A stretch of 64,000 nt of DNA from Adiantum capillus-veneris (GCA_014529385.2 CM043963.1:5803501-5867500); one strand, 5' to 3'. Positions 37,032 to 51,116 are shown, counted from the first letter of the stretch. The notes: generated from the sequence alone by a model not told the origin. Program-made: numbers and translations.

Positions 37032-38246
37032 TCACCACATGTTCTGTCCAAAAGTGGTGACATAGCCAGCATCATCAAGTAAGCCTGTGGTGATCAAGCT
37101 CTTTGTAATTGCGGGAACATGTCTCACATTCTTCAGCGTGAAAGAAGAGCCATTCTGAAACTTCAATTGAACATCTCCAACACCTAAGATCTCACATGTC
37201 TGCCCATTGCCTAGCCGAACATGATCTTTAGTGGTCACATAAGAAGTAAACCACTCCTTGTTTGGAGACACATGAAGTGATGCCCCTGAGTCTATAATCC
37301 AGTCACTCAGTGCATTTCCATCAGATGCTGTAAGAAGAGCTGAGTCCATTGTATTCTTCAAGAAGTAGATGTCTCCTGACACTAGACTGTCATCCTCTGC
37401 AACAGTGTTTGTCACATTTATTTCTTGAATCTTCACTGAGGACTTGTTCTTCTCACCATGGTCTTCAGCTTTCTCTTTGCCTTTTTCTGCTTTCCATTCT
37501 CTGCAGTCTCTTTTCATGTGACCCTTCTTGCCACAATGGTAGCATTCTATGTCACTCTTGCCTTTAGCACTGCGGGACTTGCTACGAGACTGATTCCTCT
37601 TTCCACCTTTGTACTTTTCTTTGGTCCTTCCCCTGACAACTAAGGCTGTTCCTTTGCCTTTGTCCATTGTCTTTCTATTGGTTTCTTCAGTAAGCAGACT
37701 TCCTTCTACACCTGCTATGTTCAAACCATCTGGAGGTGCAGAATTACTCAAAGCTGTGCGAAAAGTGTCCCAACTTTTTGGCAATGTGATCAACAGGAAC
37801 ATAGCTCTAACAGGTTCATCAAACTTGACACCTTGAGCTGACAACTGACTGTAGATTGTGTTGAATTCATTCAGATGATTGGACATAGGTGTCCCTTGTT
37901 TCATCTTCAAGTCAACAAGATTCTTAAGCCAGTATACCTGTGAAGCTGCACTCTGCTTCTCATAAAGATCACTCAGCTTTAACCATGCTTGATAAGCCGA
38001 CATCTCGTCTGCTACATTGAAGTAAACGCTTTCTGCCAAAGTCAGCATAATGGTAGAAAGTGCCAATTCATCCATTTCGCTCCATTCATCTTCGTCCATA
38101 TCTTCTGGTTTTATCCCCTTGAGCTTTATAGGTTTTATCTGCTTCTTTTGTACCAACACGTGTCAAATCTGCTTCTTCCACAATGGGAAATTGGTTCCAT
38201 CCAGCTTCTTGAAATTGTAAAGAGCAGTGTCCTGTGATCCAGCCAT
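37032..38246 (-). pseudogene. Copia gag and protease
   Basis: Starts at ATG 38246 (MAGSQDTALYNF). A TGA at 38163-38165 interrupts it early. Then come the Copia gag region (AYQAWLKLSDLYEK, NEFNTIYSQL), the zinc knuckle CYHCGKKGHMKRDC, and the aspartic protease motif IIDSGASLH. Gag packages element RNA; protease matures the polyprotein. The frame is lost near 37,035. Confidence 0.9.
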
Positions 38247-39298
38247 AGCTATGCTTCACAATAGTTTACTTTCCTGGGAAAAATTCGACAGAGTCTCCCC
38301 TGTAAACTGACCTCTGAACCAATATCAACGTGTCAAATGAACCAAGAAAGCTTCAGATTCTGCATAAATTTCGGCAGAGTCTCCTTTGTAAAATGGCTCT
38401 GGTGTACTAAAAACAGACCAAAAAACAGCTCAAAAAACACTGTCTCTCTGACACTGTAAGCTGTGGGTAAACCTGTCCTGCACCTGTAAGCATAGACTGC
38501 GACAATGCCTCAACGGCAGTAAAGCAAAGATGCAATCCCAACTATCTAAATCACAGTCAATACATCCTAACTGCCTATCTAAGGGTGCTCAAGGGATCGC
38601 TCCAAGACCTATATCACTGAAAGGATCTCAACATTCGAGAATCCCCTAGCTCAATAAAACCTCACTCGACCCTCAACAAAGGCTGCAGTAAATCTGACAG
38701 TACATAGACTTCCCACAAAGTCATACATCCACAAATTTCCCACTGTATGCTGTAACCGCTGCGGCGATTGTTTGCTGCGTGACTCACAGCCAGCAAACCC
38801 TCAACAAACATACATCATCTTTGACAATACATCCCATGTGGAAGTACCTGCAATGTCAGGATGAAATCTGGAATATCAAGCAGCAAACACAAGCTACCTA
38901 ATGAACTAGTGGATGTCGCCTACAGTCTGTGTGTAGATGCGCCCGTGTCGTATGTGACACGCCTCCAAGAACTGTGAGCCGTCCTTCGATATGTAGACAG
39001 CCACAAATCAACACTCTGGGAGTGTCGATATCCTCAGCACCTGCAGTCGTAGGTCGGAAACCTTAAATTTGCAGATTCGGATCTCCACCCGCCAAGACCA
39101 CGTAGTCGAAAATGGCTTGCGCAGACCTTTGTCGAAGCCGAATGGTGGCCGAGATGACCTCAGAATGAAATTCTGAGCACACCAAGCCCTACGGGTTTTC
39201 CCACAAGATTTGGGGCCTTGTCTTCGCCTGTCAAATTTCACTCCAATCTGAGCTGGTGACTCTAGCCTCCTGCAGTGCTGCCCCGAGCCTCGATCTGA

Positions 39299-39310
39299 GC
39301 TCTGATACCA
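39299..39310 (-). other. Copia primer binding site
   Basis: TGGTATCAGAGC on the minus strand two bases inside the 5' LTR, complementary to the initiator methionine tRNA 3' end, the standard Copia primer. Confidence 0.92.
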
Positions 39311-39312
39311 GT

Positions 39313-39504
39313 TCAAGGAGTACGAGCGGAAGTGCGATGCGAGAGAGAGTGCGAGAAGAAGAGCACGACGATATGGTGAACTCGCTCTACTGTAATGTGT
39401 AGAACATAGTGAGTTCTTATTAGGTTTTTACAAAAGAATATGTGTACATACCTGGCGGCCCGCCTACTTACCTGGGCAACCACATTGGGCTTTATACCCC
39501 AACA
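39313..39504 (-). repeat. Copia 5' LTR
   Basis: 192 bp, about eight differences from the 3' LTR including a one-base A-run indel. Its inner end has mutated (CTCCTTGA rather than CTCCTTCA). The outer end is intact TGTTGGGG. Confidence 0.92.
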
Positions 39505-41150
39505 AATTCAAGAAAGCGTGTGCTAGCAATTGCGGGCATAGTACTGTTGCGGCCTTATTTTCTGCCGAGTTTTCTTCTGTGCGGTGCCTGTTACACATTG
39601 TGGCACACTTTTGGCACGTGGGCAACACAACTCGCATTATGTTTCGACATGCGATGGTCATACAAGGGCAATGCAGATACCAATTTTTTGTCCCTAGCGC
39701 AGGTGCAACAAGTTTGGTTGCGAAGCAGATGCTCAAGCCATAGAGGACGATGGCGCAGCACTCGTGAGGTCACCCAGACACGCAACAAATCCGCATGGTG
39801 CGGAGATCCATGAGAAGCATACAAGGAATTGAAGCAGAGAATATGGGTTGAGTATAGGTGACTCAATGAAGCAGAGGAGGAAGGGATAGATCTCAGGCAT
39901 CTCAAAGTGCAACCAAGAAGCAAAACCATAGTAGAGGATGGCCGGTTGAGGGTCACATGAAGCAAGCAGAGAAGGTGTTGAGCGAGGGTTTGATTAATAT
40001 AGTCCATGAAAATCCAGAGCGAGCCTCAAGGACGTGTGATGATCTTGCATCACAGGAGGAGCAGAAGCGCAACAGCTTGAGCCTTTGAGATCTACAAGAT
40101 TCTTCAAGGGCAACAAGGCAAGATTCAAATGAAGGGGAGGATTATATGCAGAGAAGTGAAAGCGACTCAAGGTCTAACGCCTAAAGGTGAAGCAGTCTGA
40201 GATGCGACAACTGATGCACTGATGCAGAGAAGCCAAGCAAGGGTACTTTATCCAAGTGGCAGCAGATGGGCAAGTGATGTGTTCCGGATCTGGAAATTAC
40301 ACCACCAAAGTACACCTGCAGTGCGGTTCACTCACAAGTCACAACATACTGTCTATAGGGTGTGCGGGCTAGAACACTAGGAAAGAACTGCATGCCTTTG
40401 ATGCCTGTTTTGCGGGCAATATCGTGACAACATTGGGTAAATATCTACTGTGTGCGGTGGCCGCTTGTGTGGTGCCAGATCAACACTATAAATCATCAAA
40501 AATATCATAGTTTCCTTTTCATACACACTTCACTATTAAGAAGGGATTTACACATTTCTAGATGCGGCAATTACATAAGCATTTCGCTTCGTAAATAAAA
40601 CATGTGCGCATGTCGATGGAAAAATGTGGAACAATGCGGCAAGGGGTTCGCAAAGTTTGCGGCCAATTACGGAAAAAAATTTACCGAGTCCGAGATGAGG
40701 GTAGATGAAGATGGTTGGTCCAGAAGCAAAGAGCCAAAGAGCCACGAAGCGGCCTCGACGATCATACTTGCATCACACTTCTCGAATTTCACAAGGACCA
40801 ATCAAGGGATGCACTTGAGGGTTCTCATAGTCCACCGTGCGTGCCAAGTGTATGTGCCCGAAATGTACCGCACATGATCACATTGGGAGTGTCGAGCATG
40901 CCTCGTGTACCTTCATGTGGGAATGCACTCTTATTAGAGGGGATCTCAAAAGGTGTAACTGAAGGGGCATTCGGGATTTCAAAGGGTGTTCCTATTTTCC
41001 CATAAAATGGAGGAGTCCTTGTACGCATCATGGGATGTTCAATCATTAACAAAGAACATGTCTTGGGATATCTCGTTATCACTTCTCTCTCTATCTCTCT
41101 CTCTTGCTGTCTTTATCTCTCAGTAGTTCTTCTTTATGAACAACTTAAGG
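39505..41150. other. Unassigned region right of Copia
   Basis: Higher GC than the surroundings, with several mid-size overlapping frames in different phases and no recognisable domain. It should hold the missing 5' part of the methyltransferase/SET gene if Copia inserted simply, but I found no ParB-like or methyltransferase motif here. CT-rich just before the satellite (~41,085-41,105). Confidence 0.4.
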
Positions 41151-44100
41151 GTGTGTGGATGATGCTCTTAACAGTCCACCACTTGTCCGACCTATAAGGC
41201 TATATCTTAAATGGAATTATTTCCCATCACTTGGAATGCACATGATAGGTTTTACATGGGGGTTTGATTCCAAGGTCCACCACTTGTCCAAGCTAACTCT
41301 ATTGAAACATAGAGAGAAGCAAAGGTCCACCACTTGTCCAAGCTAGGATCCATTGAAACATGGAGAGAAGGATGCTCCACCATTTGTCCAAGATAGGCTC
41401 CTTTGAAACATGAAGAGAAGCAAGATGCACCATGTCTCCAAGATGCTAGGCAATATCAAAATACCTTAAACCCACGATATTTCGTACATGGGGGGTTTAC
41501 ATTCAAGGTCCACCACTTGTCCAACCTATTATTGCTAGTAGCATGAGTGGTTTGGTCTCAAGATTCACAACTTTTCCACTCTATGTCATTATATTAAGAA
41601 TATCTGGGTGTTAAAGTCCACCACTTGTCCAACCTATAAGGCTATATCTTAAAGGGTATTCTTTCTCGCCACTTGGACTGACCATGATAGGTTTTACATG
41701 GGGGTTTGGTTCCATGGTCCACCACTTGTCCAAGCTAACTCTATTGAAACATAGAGAGAAGCAAAGGTCCATCACTTGTCCAAGCTAGGGTTCATTGAAA
41801 AATGGAGAGAAGAATGCTCCACTATATGTCCAAGATAGGCTCCATTGAAACATGAAGAGAAGCAAGATGCACCATGTCTCCAAGATGCTAGGGTCCATTG
41901 AAATACCTTAAACCCACGATATTTCGTACGTAGAGGGTTTACATTCAAGGTCCACCACTTGTCCAACCTATTATCACTAGTAGCATGAGTGGTTTGGTCT
42001 GAAGATTCACCACTTTCCACTCTATATCATCATATTAAGAAGATATGGGTGTTAAGGTCCACCACTTGTCCAACCTATCAGGCTATTTCTGAAAGGGTAT
42101 TCTTTCTCGCCACTTGGAGTGACCATGATGGGTTTTACATGGGGGTTTTGTTCCAAGGTCCACCACTTGTGCAAGATAACTCTATTGAAACATAGAGAGA
42201 AGCAAAGGTCCACCACTTGTCCAAGCTAGGGTCCATTGAAACATGGAGAGAAGGATGTTCCACCATTTGTCCAAGATAAGCTCCATTGAAGCATGAAGAG
42301 AAGCAAGATGCACCATGTCTCCAAGATGCTAGTCTCCATCGAAATACCTTAAACCCACGATATTTCGTACATGGGGGGTTTACATTCAAGGTCCACCACT
42401 TGTCCAACCTATTATCACTAGTAGCATAAGTGGTTTGGTCTCAAGATTCGCCACTTTTCCACTCTATGTCATCATATTAAGAAGATATGGTCGTTAAGGT
42501 CCACCACTTGTCCAACCTATAAGGCTATATCTTAAAGGATATTCTTTCTCGCCACTTGGAGTGACCATTATAGGTTTTACATGGGGGTTTTGTTTCATGG
42601 TCCACCACTTGTCCAAGCTAACTCTATTGAAATATAGAGAGAAGAGAACGTCCATCACTTGTCCAAGATAGGGTCCATTGAAACATGGAGAGAAGGATGC
42701 TCCACCATTTGTCCAAGATAGGCTCCATTGAAACATGAAGAGAAGCAAGATGCACCATGTATTCAAGATGCTAGGCTCCATCGAAATACCTTAAATACAC
42801 AATATTTCGTACATGGGGGGTTTACATTCAAGGTCCACCACTTGTCCAACCTATTATCGCTAGTAGCATAAGTGGTTTGGTCTCAAGATTCACCACTTTT
42901 CCACTCTATGTCATTATATTAAGAAGATCTGGGTGTTAAGGTCCACCACTTGTCCAACCTATAAGGCTATATCTTAAATGGAATTATTTCCCACCACTTG
43001 GAATGCACATGATAGGTTTTCCATGGGGCTTTGGTTAGAAGGTCCACCACTTGTCCAAGCTAACTCTATTGAAACATAGAGAGAAGCAAAGGTCTGCCAC
43101 TTGTCCAAGCTAAGGTCGATGGAAACATGGAAAGAAGGATGCTCCACCATTTGTCCAAGATAGGATTCATTCAACCATGAAGAGAAGCAAGATGCACCAT
43201 GTCTCCAAGATGCTAGGCTCCATCGAAATACCTTAAACCCACGATATTTCATACATGGAGGGTGTACATTCAAGGTCCACCACTTGTCCAACCTATTACC
43301 GCTAGTAGCATGAGTGGTTTGGTCTCAAGATTCACCACTTTTCCACTCTATGTCATTATATTAAGAATATCTGGGTGTGAAGGTCCACCACTTGTCCAAC
43401 CTATAAGGCTATATCTTAAAGGGTATTCTTTCTCTCCACTTGGAGTGACCATGATAGGTTTTACATGGGGGTTTGGTTCCATGGTCAACCACTTGTCCAA
43501 GCTAACTCTATTGGAACATAGAGAGAAGCTAAGGTCCATCACTTGTCCAAGCTAGGGTCCATTGAAACATGGAGAGAAGGATGCTCCACCATTTTTCCAA
43601 GATAGGCTCCATTGAAACATGAAGAGAAGCAAGATGCACCATGTCTCCGAGATGCTAGGCTCCATTGAAATACATTAAATCCACGATATTTGATACGAAG
43701 GGGGTTTTGCATTCAAGGTCCACCACTTGTCCAACCTATTATGACTAGTAGCATGAGTGGTTGGTCTCAAGATTCACCACGTTTCCACTCTATGTCATCA
43801 TATTAACAAGATATGGGTGTTAAGGTCCACCACTTGTCCAACCTATAAGGCTATATCTGAAAGGGTATTCTTTCTTGCCACTTGGAGTGACCATGATGGG
43901 TTTTACATGGGGATTTTGTTCCAAGGTGCACCACGTGTGCAAGCTAACTCTATTGAAACATAGAGAGAAGTAGAGGTCCACCACTTGATCAAGCTAGGGT
44001 CCATTGAAACATTGAGAGCAGGATGCTCCACCAAGATGGGCGCCATTCAAACATGAAGAGAAGCAAGATGCACCATGTCTCCAAGATGCTAGGCTCCATC

Positions 44101-47100
44101 GAAATACCTTAAACCCACGATATTTCGTACATGGGGGGTTTACATTCATTGTCCACCACTTGTCCAACCTATTATCGCTAGTAGCATAAGTGGTTTGGTC
44201 TCAAGATTCACCACTTTTCCACTCTATGTCATCATATTAAGAAGATATGGGTGTTAAGGTCCACCACTTGTCCAACCTATAAGGCTATATCTTAAATGGA
44301 ATTATTTCCCACCACTTGGAATGCACATGATAGGTTTTACATGGGGTTTTGGTTCCATGGTCAACCAGTTGTCCAAGCTAACTCTATTGAAACATAGAGA
44401 GAAGCAAAGGTCCACCACTTTTCCAGCCTAGGGTCCATTGAAACATGGAGAGAAGGATGCTCCACCATTTGTCCAAGATAGGATTCATTGAAACATGAAG
44501 AGAAGCAAGATGCACCATGTCTCCAAGATGCTAGGCTCCATCGAAATACCTTAAACCCACAATATTTTGTATATGTGGGGTTTAAATTCAAGGTCCACCA
44601 CTTGTTAAACCTATTATCCCTAGTAGCATGAGTGGTTTGGTCTCAAGATTCACCACTTTTCCACTCTAAGTCATTATATTAATAAGATCTGGGTGTAAAG
44701 GTCCACCACTTGTCCAACCTATAAGGCTATATCTTAAATGGAATTATTTTCCACCACTTGGAATGCACATGATAGGTTTTCCATGGGCCTTTGGTTCCAA
44801 GGTCCACCACTTGTCGAAGCTAACTCTATTGAAGCATAGAGAGAAGCAAAGGTCCACCACTTGTCCAAGCTAGGGTCCATGGAAACATGGAAAGAAGGAT
44901 GCTCCACCATTTGTCCAAGATATGATCCATTGAACCATGAAGAGAAGCAAGATGAACCATGTCTCCAAGGTGCTGAGCTTCATCGAAATACCTTAAACCC
45001 ACAATATTTCATACATGGGGGTTTTACATTCAAGGTCCACCACTTGTCCAACCTGTTATCGCTAGTACCATGAGTCGTTTTGTCTCAAGATTCACCACTT
45101 GTCCACTCTATGTCATTATATTAAGAAGATCTGGGTGTTAAGGTCTACCACTTGTCCAACCTATAAGGCTATATCTTAAATGGAATTATTTCCCACCACT
45201 TGGAATGCACATGATAGGTTTTACATGGGGCTTTGGTTCCATGGTCCACCAGTTGTCCAAGCTAACTCTATTGAAACATAGAGAGAAGCAAAGGTCCACC
45301 ACTTTTCCAGCCTAAGGTCCATTGAAACATGGAGAGAAGGATGCTCCACCATTTGTCCAAGATAGGATTCATTGAAACATGAAGAGAAGCAAGATGCACC
45401 ATGTCTCCAAGATGCTAGGCTCCATCGAAATACCTTAAACCCACAATATTTTGTATATGCGGGGTTTAAATTCAAGGTCCACCACTTCTCCAACCTATTA
45501 TCCCTAGTAGCATGAGTGGTTTGGTCTCAAGATTCACCACTTTTCCACTCTATGTCATCATAATAAGAAGATATGGGTGTTAAGGTCCACCACTTGTCTA
45601 ACCTTTAAGGCTATATCTTAAAAGGTATTCTTTCTCGCCACTTGAAGTGACCATGATAGGTTTTACATGGGGGTTTGGTTCCATGGTCCACCACTTGTCC
45701 AACCTATTATCCCTAGTAGCATGAGTGGTTTTGTACATGATGGGTTTTACATGGGATTTTGTTCCAAGGTCCACCACTTGTGCAAGCTAACTCTATTGAA
45801 ACATAGAGAGAAGTAGAGGTCCACCACTTGTCCAAGCTAGGATCCATTGAAACATGGAGAGAAGGATGCTCCACTATTTGTCCAAGATAGGCGCCATTCA
45901 AACATGAAGAGAACCAAGATGCACCATGTCTCAAAAATGCTAGGGTCCATCGAAATACCTTAAACCCACGATATTTCGTACATGGGGGGTTTACATTCAA
46001 GATGCACCACTTGTCCAACCTATTATCCCTAGTAGCATAAGTGGTTTGGTCTCAAGATTCACCACTTTTCCACTCTATGTCATCATCTTAAGAAGATATG
46101 GGTGTTAAGGTCCACCACTTGTCTAACCTATAAGGCTATATCTTAAAGGGTATTCTTTCTCGCCACTTCAAGTGACCATGATAGGTTTTACATGGGGGTT
46201 TGGTTCCATGGTCCACCACTTGTCCAAGCTAACTCTATTGAAACATAGAGAGAAGCAAAGGTCCATCACATGTCCAAGCTAGGGTCCATTGAAACATGGA
46301 GAGAAGGATGCTCCACCATTTGTCCAAGATAGGCTCCATTCAAACATGAAGAGAAGAAAGATGCACCATGTCTCCACGATGCAAGCCTCCATCGAAATAC
46401 CTTAAACCCACAATATTTTGGATATGTGGGGTTTAAATTCAATGTCCACCACTTGTCCAACCTATTATCCCTAGTAGCATGAGTGGTTTGGTCTCAAGAT
46501 TCACCACTTTTTCACTCTATGTCATTATATTAAGAAGATTTGGGTGTTAAGGTCCATCACTTGTCCAACCTATAAGGCTATATCTTAAATGGAATTATTT
46601 CCCACCACTTGGAATGCACATGATAGGTTTAACATATGGGTTTTGTTCCAAGGTCCACCACCTGGCCAAGATAACTCTATTGAAAGATAGAGAGAAGCAA
46701 AGGTCCACCACTTGTCCAAGCTAGGGTCCATTGAAACATGGAGAGAAGGATGCTCCACCATTTGTCCAAGATAAGCGCCATTGAAACATGAAGAGAAGCA
46801 AGATGCACCATGTCTCCAAGATGCTAGGCTCCATCGAATACCTTAAACCCACGATATTTCATACATGGGGGGTTTACATTCAAGGTCCACCACTTGTCCA
46901 ACCTATTATCGCAAGTACCATGAGTGGTTTGGTCTCAAGATTCACCACTTTTCCACTCTATGTCATTATATTAAGAAGATCTAGGTGTTACGGTCCACCA
47001 CTTGTCTAACCTATAAGGCTATATCTTAAATGGAATTATTTCCCACCACTTGGAATGCACATGATAGGTTTTCCATGGGGCTTTGGTTCCAAGGTCCACC

Positions 47101-48396
47101 ACTTGTCCAAGCTAACTCTATTGAAACATAGAGAGAAGCAAAGGTCCACCACTTGTCCAAGCTAGGCTCCATGGAAACATGGAAAAAAGGATGCTCCACC
47201 ATTTGTCCAAGATAGGATCCATTGAACCATGAAGAGAAGCAAGATGCACCATGTCTCCAAGATGCTAGGCTCCATCGAAATACCTTAAACCCACGATATT
47301 TCATACATGGGGGGTTACATTCAAGGTCCACCACTTTTCCAACCTGTTATCGCTAGTAGCATGAGTCGTTTGGTCTCAATATTCACCACTTTTTCACTCT
47401 ATGTCATTATATTAAGAAGATCTGGGTGTTAAGGTCCACCACTTGTCCAACCTATAAGGCTATATCTTAAATGGAATTATTTCCCACCACTTGGAATGCA
47501 CATGATACGTTTTACATGGGGCTTTGGTTCCAAGGTCCACCACTTGTCGAAGCTAACTCTATTGAAGCATAGAGAGAAGCAAAGGTCCACCACTTGTCCA
47601 AGCTAGGGTCCATGGAAACATGGAAAGAAGGATGCTCCACCATTTGTCAAAGACAGGATTCATTAAAACATGAAGAGAAGCACGATGCACCATGTCTCCA
47701 GGATGCTAGGCTTCATCGAAATACCTTAAACCCACGATATTTTGTATATGTGGGGTTTAAATTCAAGGTCCACCACTTGTCCAACCTATTATCCCTAGTA
47801 GCATGAGTGGTTTGGTCTCAAGATTCACCACTTTTTCACTCTATGTCATTATATTAAGAAGATTTGGGTGTTAAGGTCCACCACTTGTCCAACCTATAAG
47901 GCTATATCTTAAATGGAATTATTTCCCACCACTTGGAATGCACATGATAGGTTTTACATGGGGGTTTTGTTCCAAGGTCCACCACTTGTCCAAGCTAACT
48001 CTATTGAAACATAGAGAGAAGCAAAGGTCCATCACTTTTCCAAGCTAGGGTCCATTGAAACATGGAGAGAAGGATGCTCTACCATTTGTCGAAGATAGGA
48101 TCCATTGAAACATGAAGAGAAGCAAGATGCACCATGTCTCCAAGATGCTAGTCTCCATCAAATACCTTAAACCCAGGATATTTTAATTTGTATATGTGGG
48201 GTTTAAATTCAAGGTCCACCACTTTTCCAACCTATTATCCCTAGTAGCATGAGTGGTTTGGTCTCAAGATTCACCACTTTTTCACCCTATGTCATTATAT
48301 TAAGAAGATTTGGGTATTATGGTCCACCACTTGTCCAACCTATAAGGCTATATCTTAAATGGAATTATTTCCCACCACTTGAAATGCACATGATAG
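41151..48396 (+). repeat. Satellite array with ~440-bp higher-order repeat
   Basis: About 16 tandem units of ~440 bp; the landmark CATGATAGGTTTTACATGGG recurs near 41,248, 41,688, 42,128, 42,568 and on. Each unit contains four ~50-bp sub-repeats (AGGTCCACCACTTGTCCAAG then ATTGAAACATGGAGAGAAG), then longer sub-units including AAACCCACGATATTTCGTAC, CTAGTAGCATGAGTGGTTTGG and ACCTATAAGGCTATATCTTA. Units differ by scattered substitutions and a few truncations (e.g. ~44,020 and ~45,700). ORFs of ~90 codons starting MDKWWT recur but do not indicate a gene. Confidence 0.95.
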
Positions 48397-48658
48397 TGAG
48401 GCGGTCCGGGGCGGGCAACAAGAAGAGCAACCTCTAGACACCCTTCAAGGCTCCCGTGCTACTCAATGGGGCTGGGGCACAACACAACAACACAAACCAA
48501 AATAACAAACCCACAGCCAAATCCCAACTACATGAGGGGCACCACCTAGTTGAAGAGCGAACTAGGATGCAAAAGAGGAGAATCGTTAGAGCAACCCACC
48601 AACAAGCAATGAATTTACACTAACCCTAACACCAATGGAACACTCTCACACACTAAAA

Positions 48659-48744
<86 letters not shown>

Positions 48745-51116
48745 TGCTTGGGCTGCTTTGAAACGTATCGGCAATGATCAAGCAAACACAACTATATATT
48801 TAAGAAAGAGAGAAAGGGGGAGGGGGTGCTTGTTGCATTAATACCTTCTTACAAATCTGTCATGACAAATCAAAGTGAGATTAGTATTTGTTCAACATAG
48901 CTTGCGTAAATTTCACCATAACACATCACAAAAAAAGCCACCCCAATCACTGTTTTAAAGCCAGGGGAGTCCTCTCCACCCTGTCGCCCTCTTATAGTAT
49001 GTGGGATTTATGGCTAGATTGATGACAACACCAGAGACAAGCTATCAAGAACTTAACAAAAAACACCAAGACACTTACGCATCATTGTTGTCCATTACTT
49101 CACATTGGAAGGGAGACAAAGTATCCAAGCTTAGTCCAAATCCACCCTCCTTGATTCAGCAAATGTTGGGCTTACACTAGTAGGAGAAATGATAGATTTC
49201 CTACTCTCAATTGAATGATCACTCTCTCTCTTATAATGGCATAGAGTTCCCTTGCTAATCTCTTATTACAACACATGCACATGCATAAGACAATGAGCTT
49301 CCACTCAAGAGCTCCTTCTAGAGAGGTTGAGCTTGGCTTCTCAAGCTATAGCATAGTGCTCTTGCTTATGGCTCCCCCCTTTTATGCTAGCTACACCCTC
49401 CTTTTATAGCAATTTTGAAGGCTAGGGTTACTCCTCTAACCATGGTTGGGTTAGATTTTCAGCAATTTATCTAATTTCTTTTGCTTGGAATTATCAAGAA
49501 GTTGGTGGGGAAAGAGAGAGGAGAGAAATGGAGGTGGTAGGACTTTTCATAGTGGGTTAGTGTTAGTAGAGTTAGTATTAATTTACAAATGGAATTGGAT
49601 ATTTACAATGGGAGTATCCATGTAGGATACAAATAAGGAAGAAAAACTCTTAAGAGGTAAGAAAAGGTGGATTTCTTACAAGGTTGATGCTCCAAGTGTC
49701 TTGAGTAGGGCCAATTTTGACGCTTGTTGACGGTCCACTAGCTTTGACGGTACATTTTTTCTCCACTCTTGACCTTCCTTGAGAGACAAGGTAATTGAAG
49801 CTGAGTAATCAACCACCATGATGCTGTCTTTTAAGAGAAGAGGCTGAATTTTGTGGTTTTTTGATAGATATGGGTAATTTGGAGGAGGAAAAATGAGACT
49901 AGGTGGTCAATTTTGGAATGGAATTGTGTGTGGGAGGTATGAGTTCACCATGGTTTCTCTTATTCTTCAAGGTTGAGGAGAAGGTGAGTAGTGTGCAGAG
50001 AGGAGTGGTGAGAGAGATGGGGATGATGAGTGGAGAAGTGTGTGTGAAAGAGGAAAATGATAAAGTGGAAGAGAGAGTGTGGTTGCATAGCATGGGAAAA
50101 CTAGGGTCCACTAATAAAATCATAGCTCACAGCTCATAGATCAAAAAAATATGAGAAAATTGGAGGCAAAAGTTCAGCCCACGAGCTACAACTTTTGTTT
50201 GTATCACCTTTTCAAATTCGGAGAGCAAGTGAACTTTAAAAATTCAGCAAAACTGATCGTGTTTTTCCACTGCACAAGGTCCTTGTGGGGTCCTTCTTTG
50301 GATGATTCTTTTGAATACCTCCAAGAGTGAGCCCTCCATAGTGCATGTATGCATGCCACCTACCCTTGACCTTATTTGGTAGGTCTAATATTGAAGATAT
50401 TGTTGAGATTATGATATAAGTGAATAGTACAACTAAGAAAATCAAATATTGAGGGGTCTAAAAAATATGTACATGTCAAATATAAATAATATAAGTGGAA
50501 AAAATATAAAGGGGTCAAAAGAAATCTCTCTCATTATGAGGCTACCATAAAAAGATAAATATTTTTGGTGTTCTGATTTTTTAGAAAAAAAAACAAAATA
50601 GATGTAGGAAGGGAAAATCACAATAGTGAAAAAATATACACATAAATAAAACTAGTTTTTTTGGATTTTTGTTGGGGTGGAGTTACACCAAATATAAGAG
50701 AAGCTTACATGAAAATATTTCTATATGGAATAAAGAGTATGAAAAATGTTAAGAAAAATTGTGGTAATGGTGAGGCAATGTACAGAGCATAAATAACACA
50801 CACCTAGGTAGAAATATTTAAATAAATACCAAAATAATTATGAAAAAATCTTTTATCTAGGCCCTATATACAAAGAAATATTTACATATACATGGGCCAT
50901 AATATACTTATATTTTTTATTTTATTTTATTTTTTTGGCTCAACTAGCCCAATGACTAGCTAATTGAGGGTTTTTTAAGAAGATATGGGAAAAGTCCCGT
51001 GACTCACGCACGCCTATGTACAATGAAATGGTAGGGATAGCCACAGTGTTTGGGTGATTTTGGTAGGGTGAGGTAACTCACTGTGGCAATTTCAAAGAGC
51101 CGAAAAATGGCTATCA
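48397..51116 (-). mobile_element. Probable solo LTR (~2.7 kb) inserted in satellite
   Basis: The satellite is interrupted exactly at CATGATAG and resumes at ATAGGTTTTAC, giving a 4-bp duplication ATAG. The insert begins TGAGGCGG and ends GGCTATCA (TG...CA). It has no coding capacity. TATAAAAG on the minus strand (49401-49408) is a plausible LTR promoter. It shares GGGGCACCACCTAG with the gag-associated LTR at 53.8 kb, suggesting a related family. Contains a (GA)n run. Alternative: a non-LTR-derived insertion. Confidence 0.5.
48662..48741. repeat. (GA)n microsatellite
   Basis: About 40 GA units near the left end of the inserted element. Confidence 0.95.

Larger units (their letters stand above)
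33995..39504 (-). mobile_element. Ty1/Copia LTR retrotransposon, near full length, inactivated
   Basis: 5.5-kb element on the minus strand with 192-193 bp LTRs at both ends, an initiator-Met-tRNA-type primer site and a purine tract. Gene order is gag, protease, integrase, reverse transcriptase, RNase H, as in Copia. Coding lesions: TGA at 38163, a frameshift near 37,040, TAG at 36925, and a frameshift at the integrase/RT boundary near 35,690. By eye the LTRs differ at about eight positions (~96% identical), so insertion is fairly recent but not new. Flanking 5-mers (AATCT and GAATT on the minus strand) do not match, so no target duplication is visible. Confidence 0.92.

Noticed and set aside
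39464-40007. Minus-strand Cys/Leu-rich ORFs right of Copia as the missing 5' half of the fusion gene
   Set aside because: No methyltransferase or ParB-like motif, and no phase or target-site agreement with the exon at 33994.
41151-48396. Regularly spaced ~18-bp repeats resembling a CRISPR array
   Set aside because: Spacers are themselves repeated, the genome is eukaryotic (introns, LTR elements) and there are no cas genes.
48635-48841. ORF rich in Glu-Arg dipeptides
   Set aside because: Direct translation of a (GA)n microsatellite.
49899-50139. ORFs on both strands at 49.9-50.1 kb as a gene
   Set aside because: Mutually overlapping, no domain, inside the probable solo LTR.
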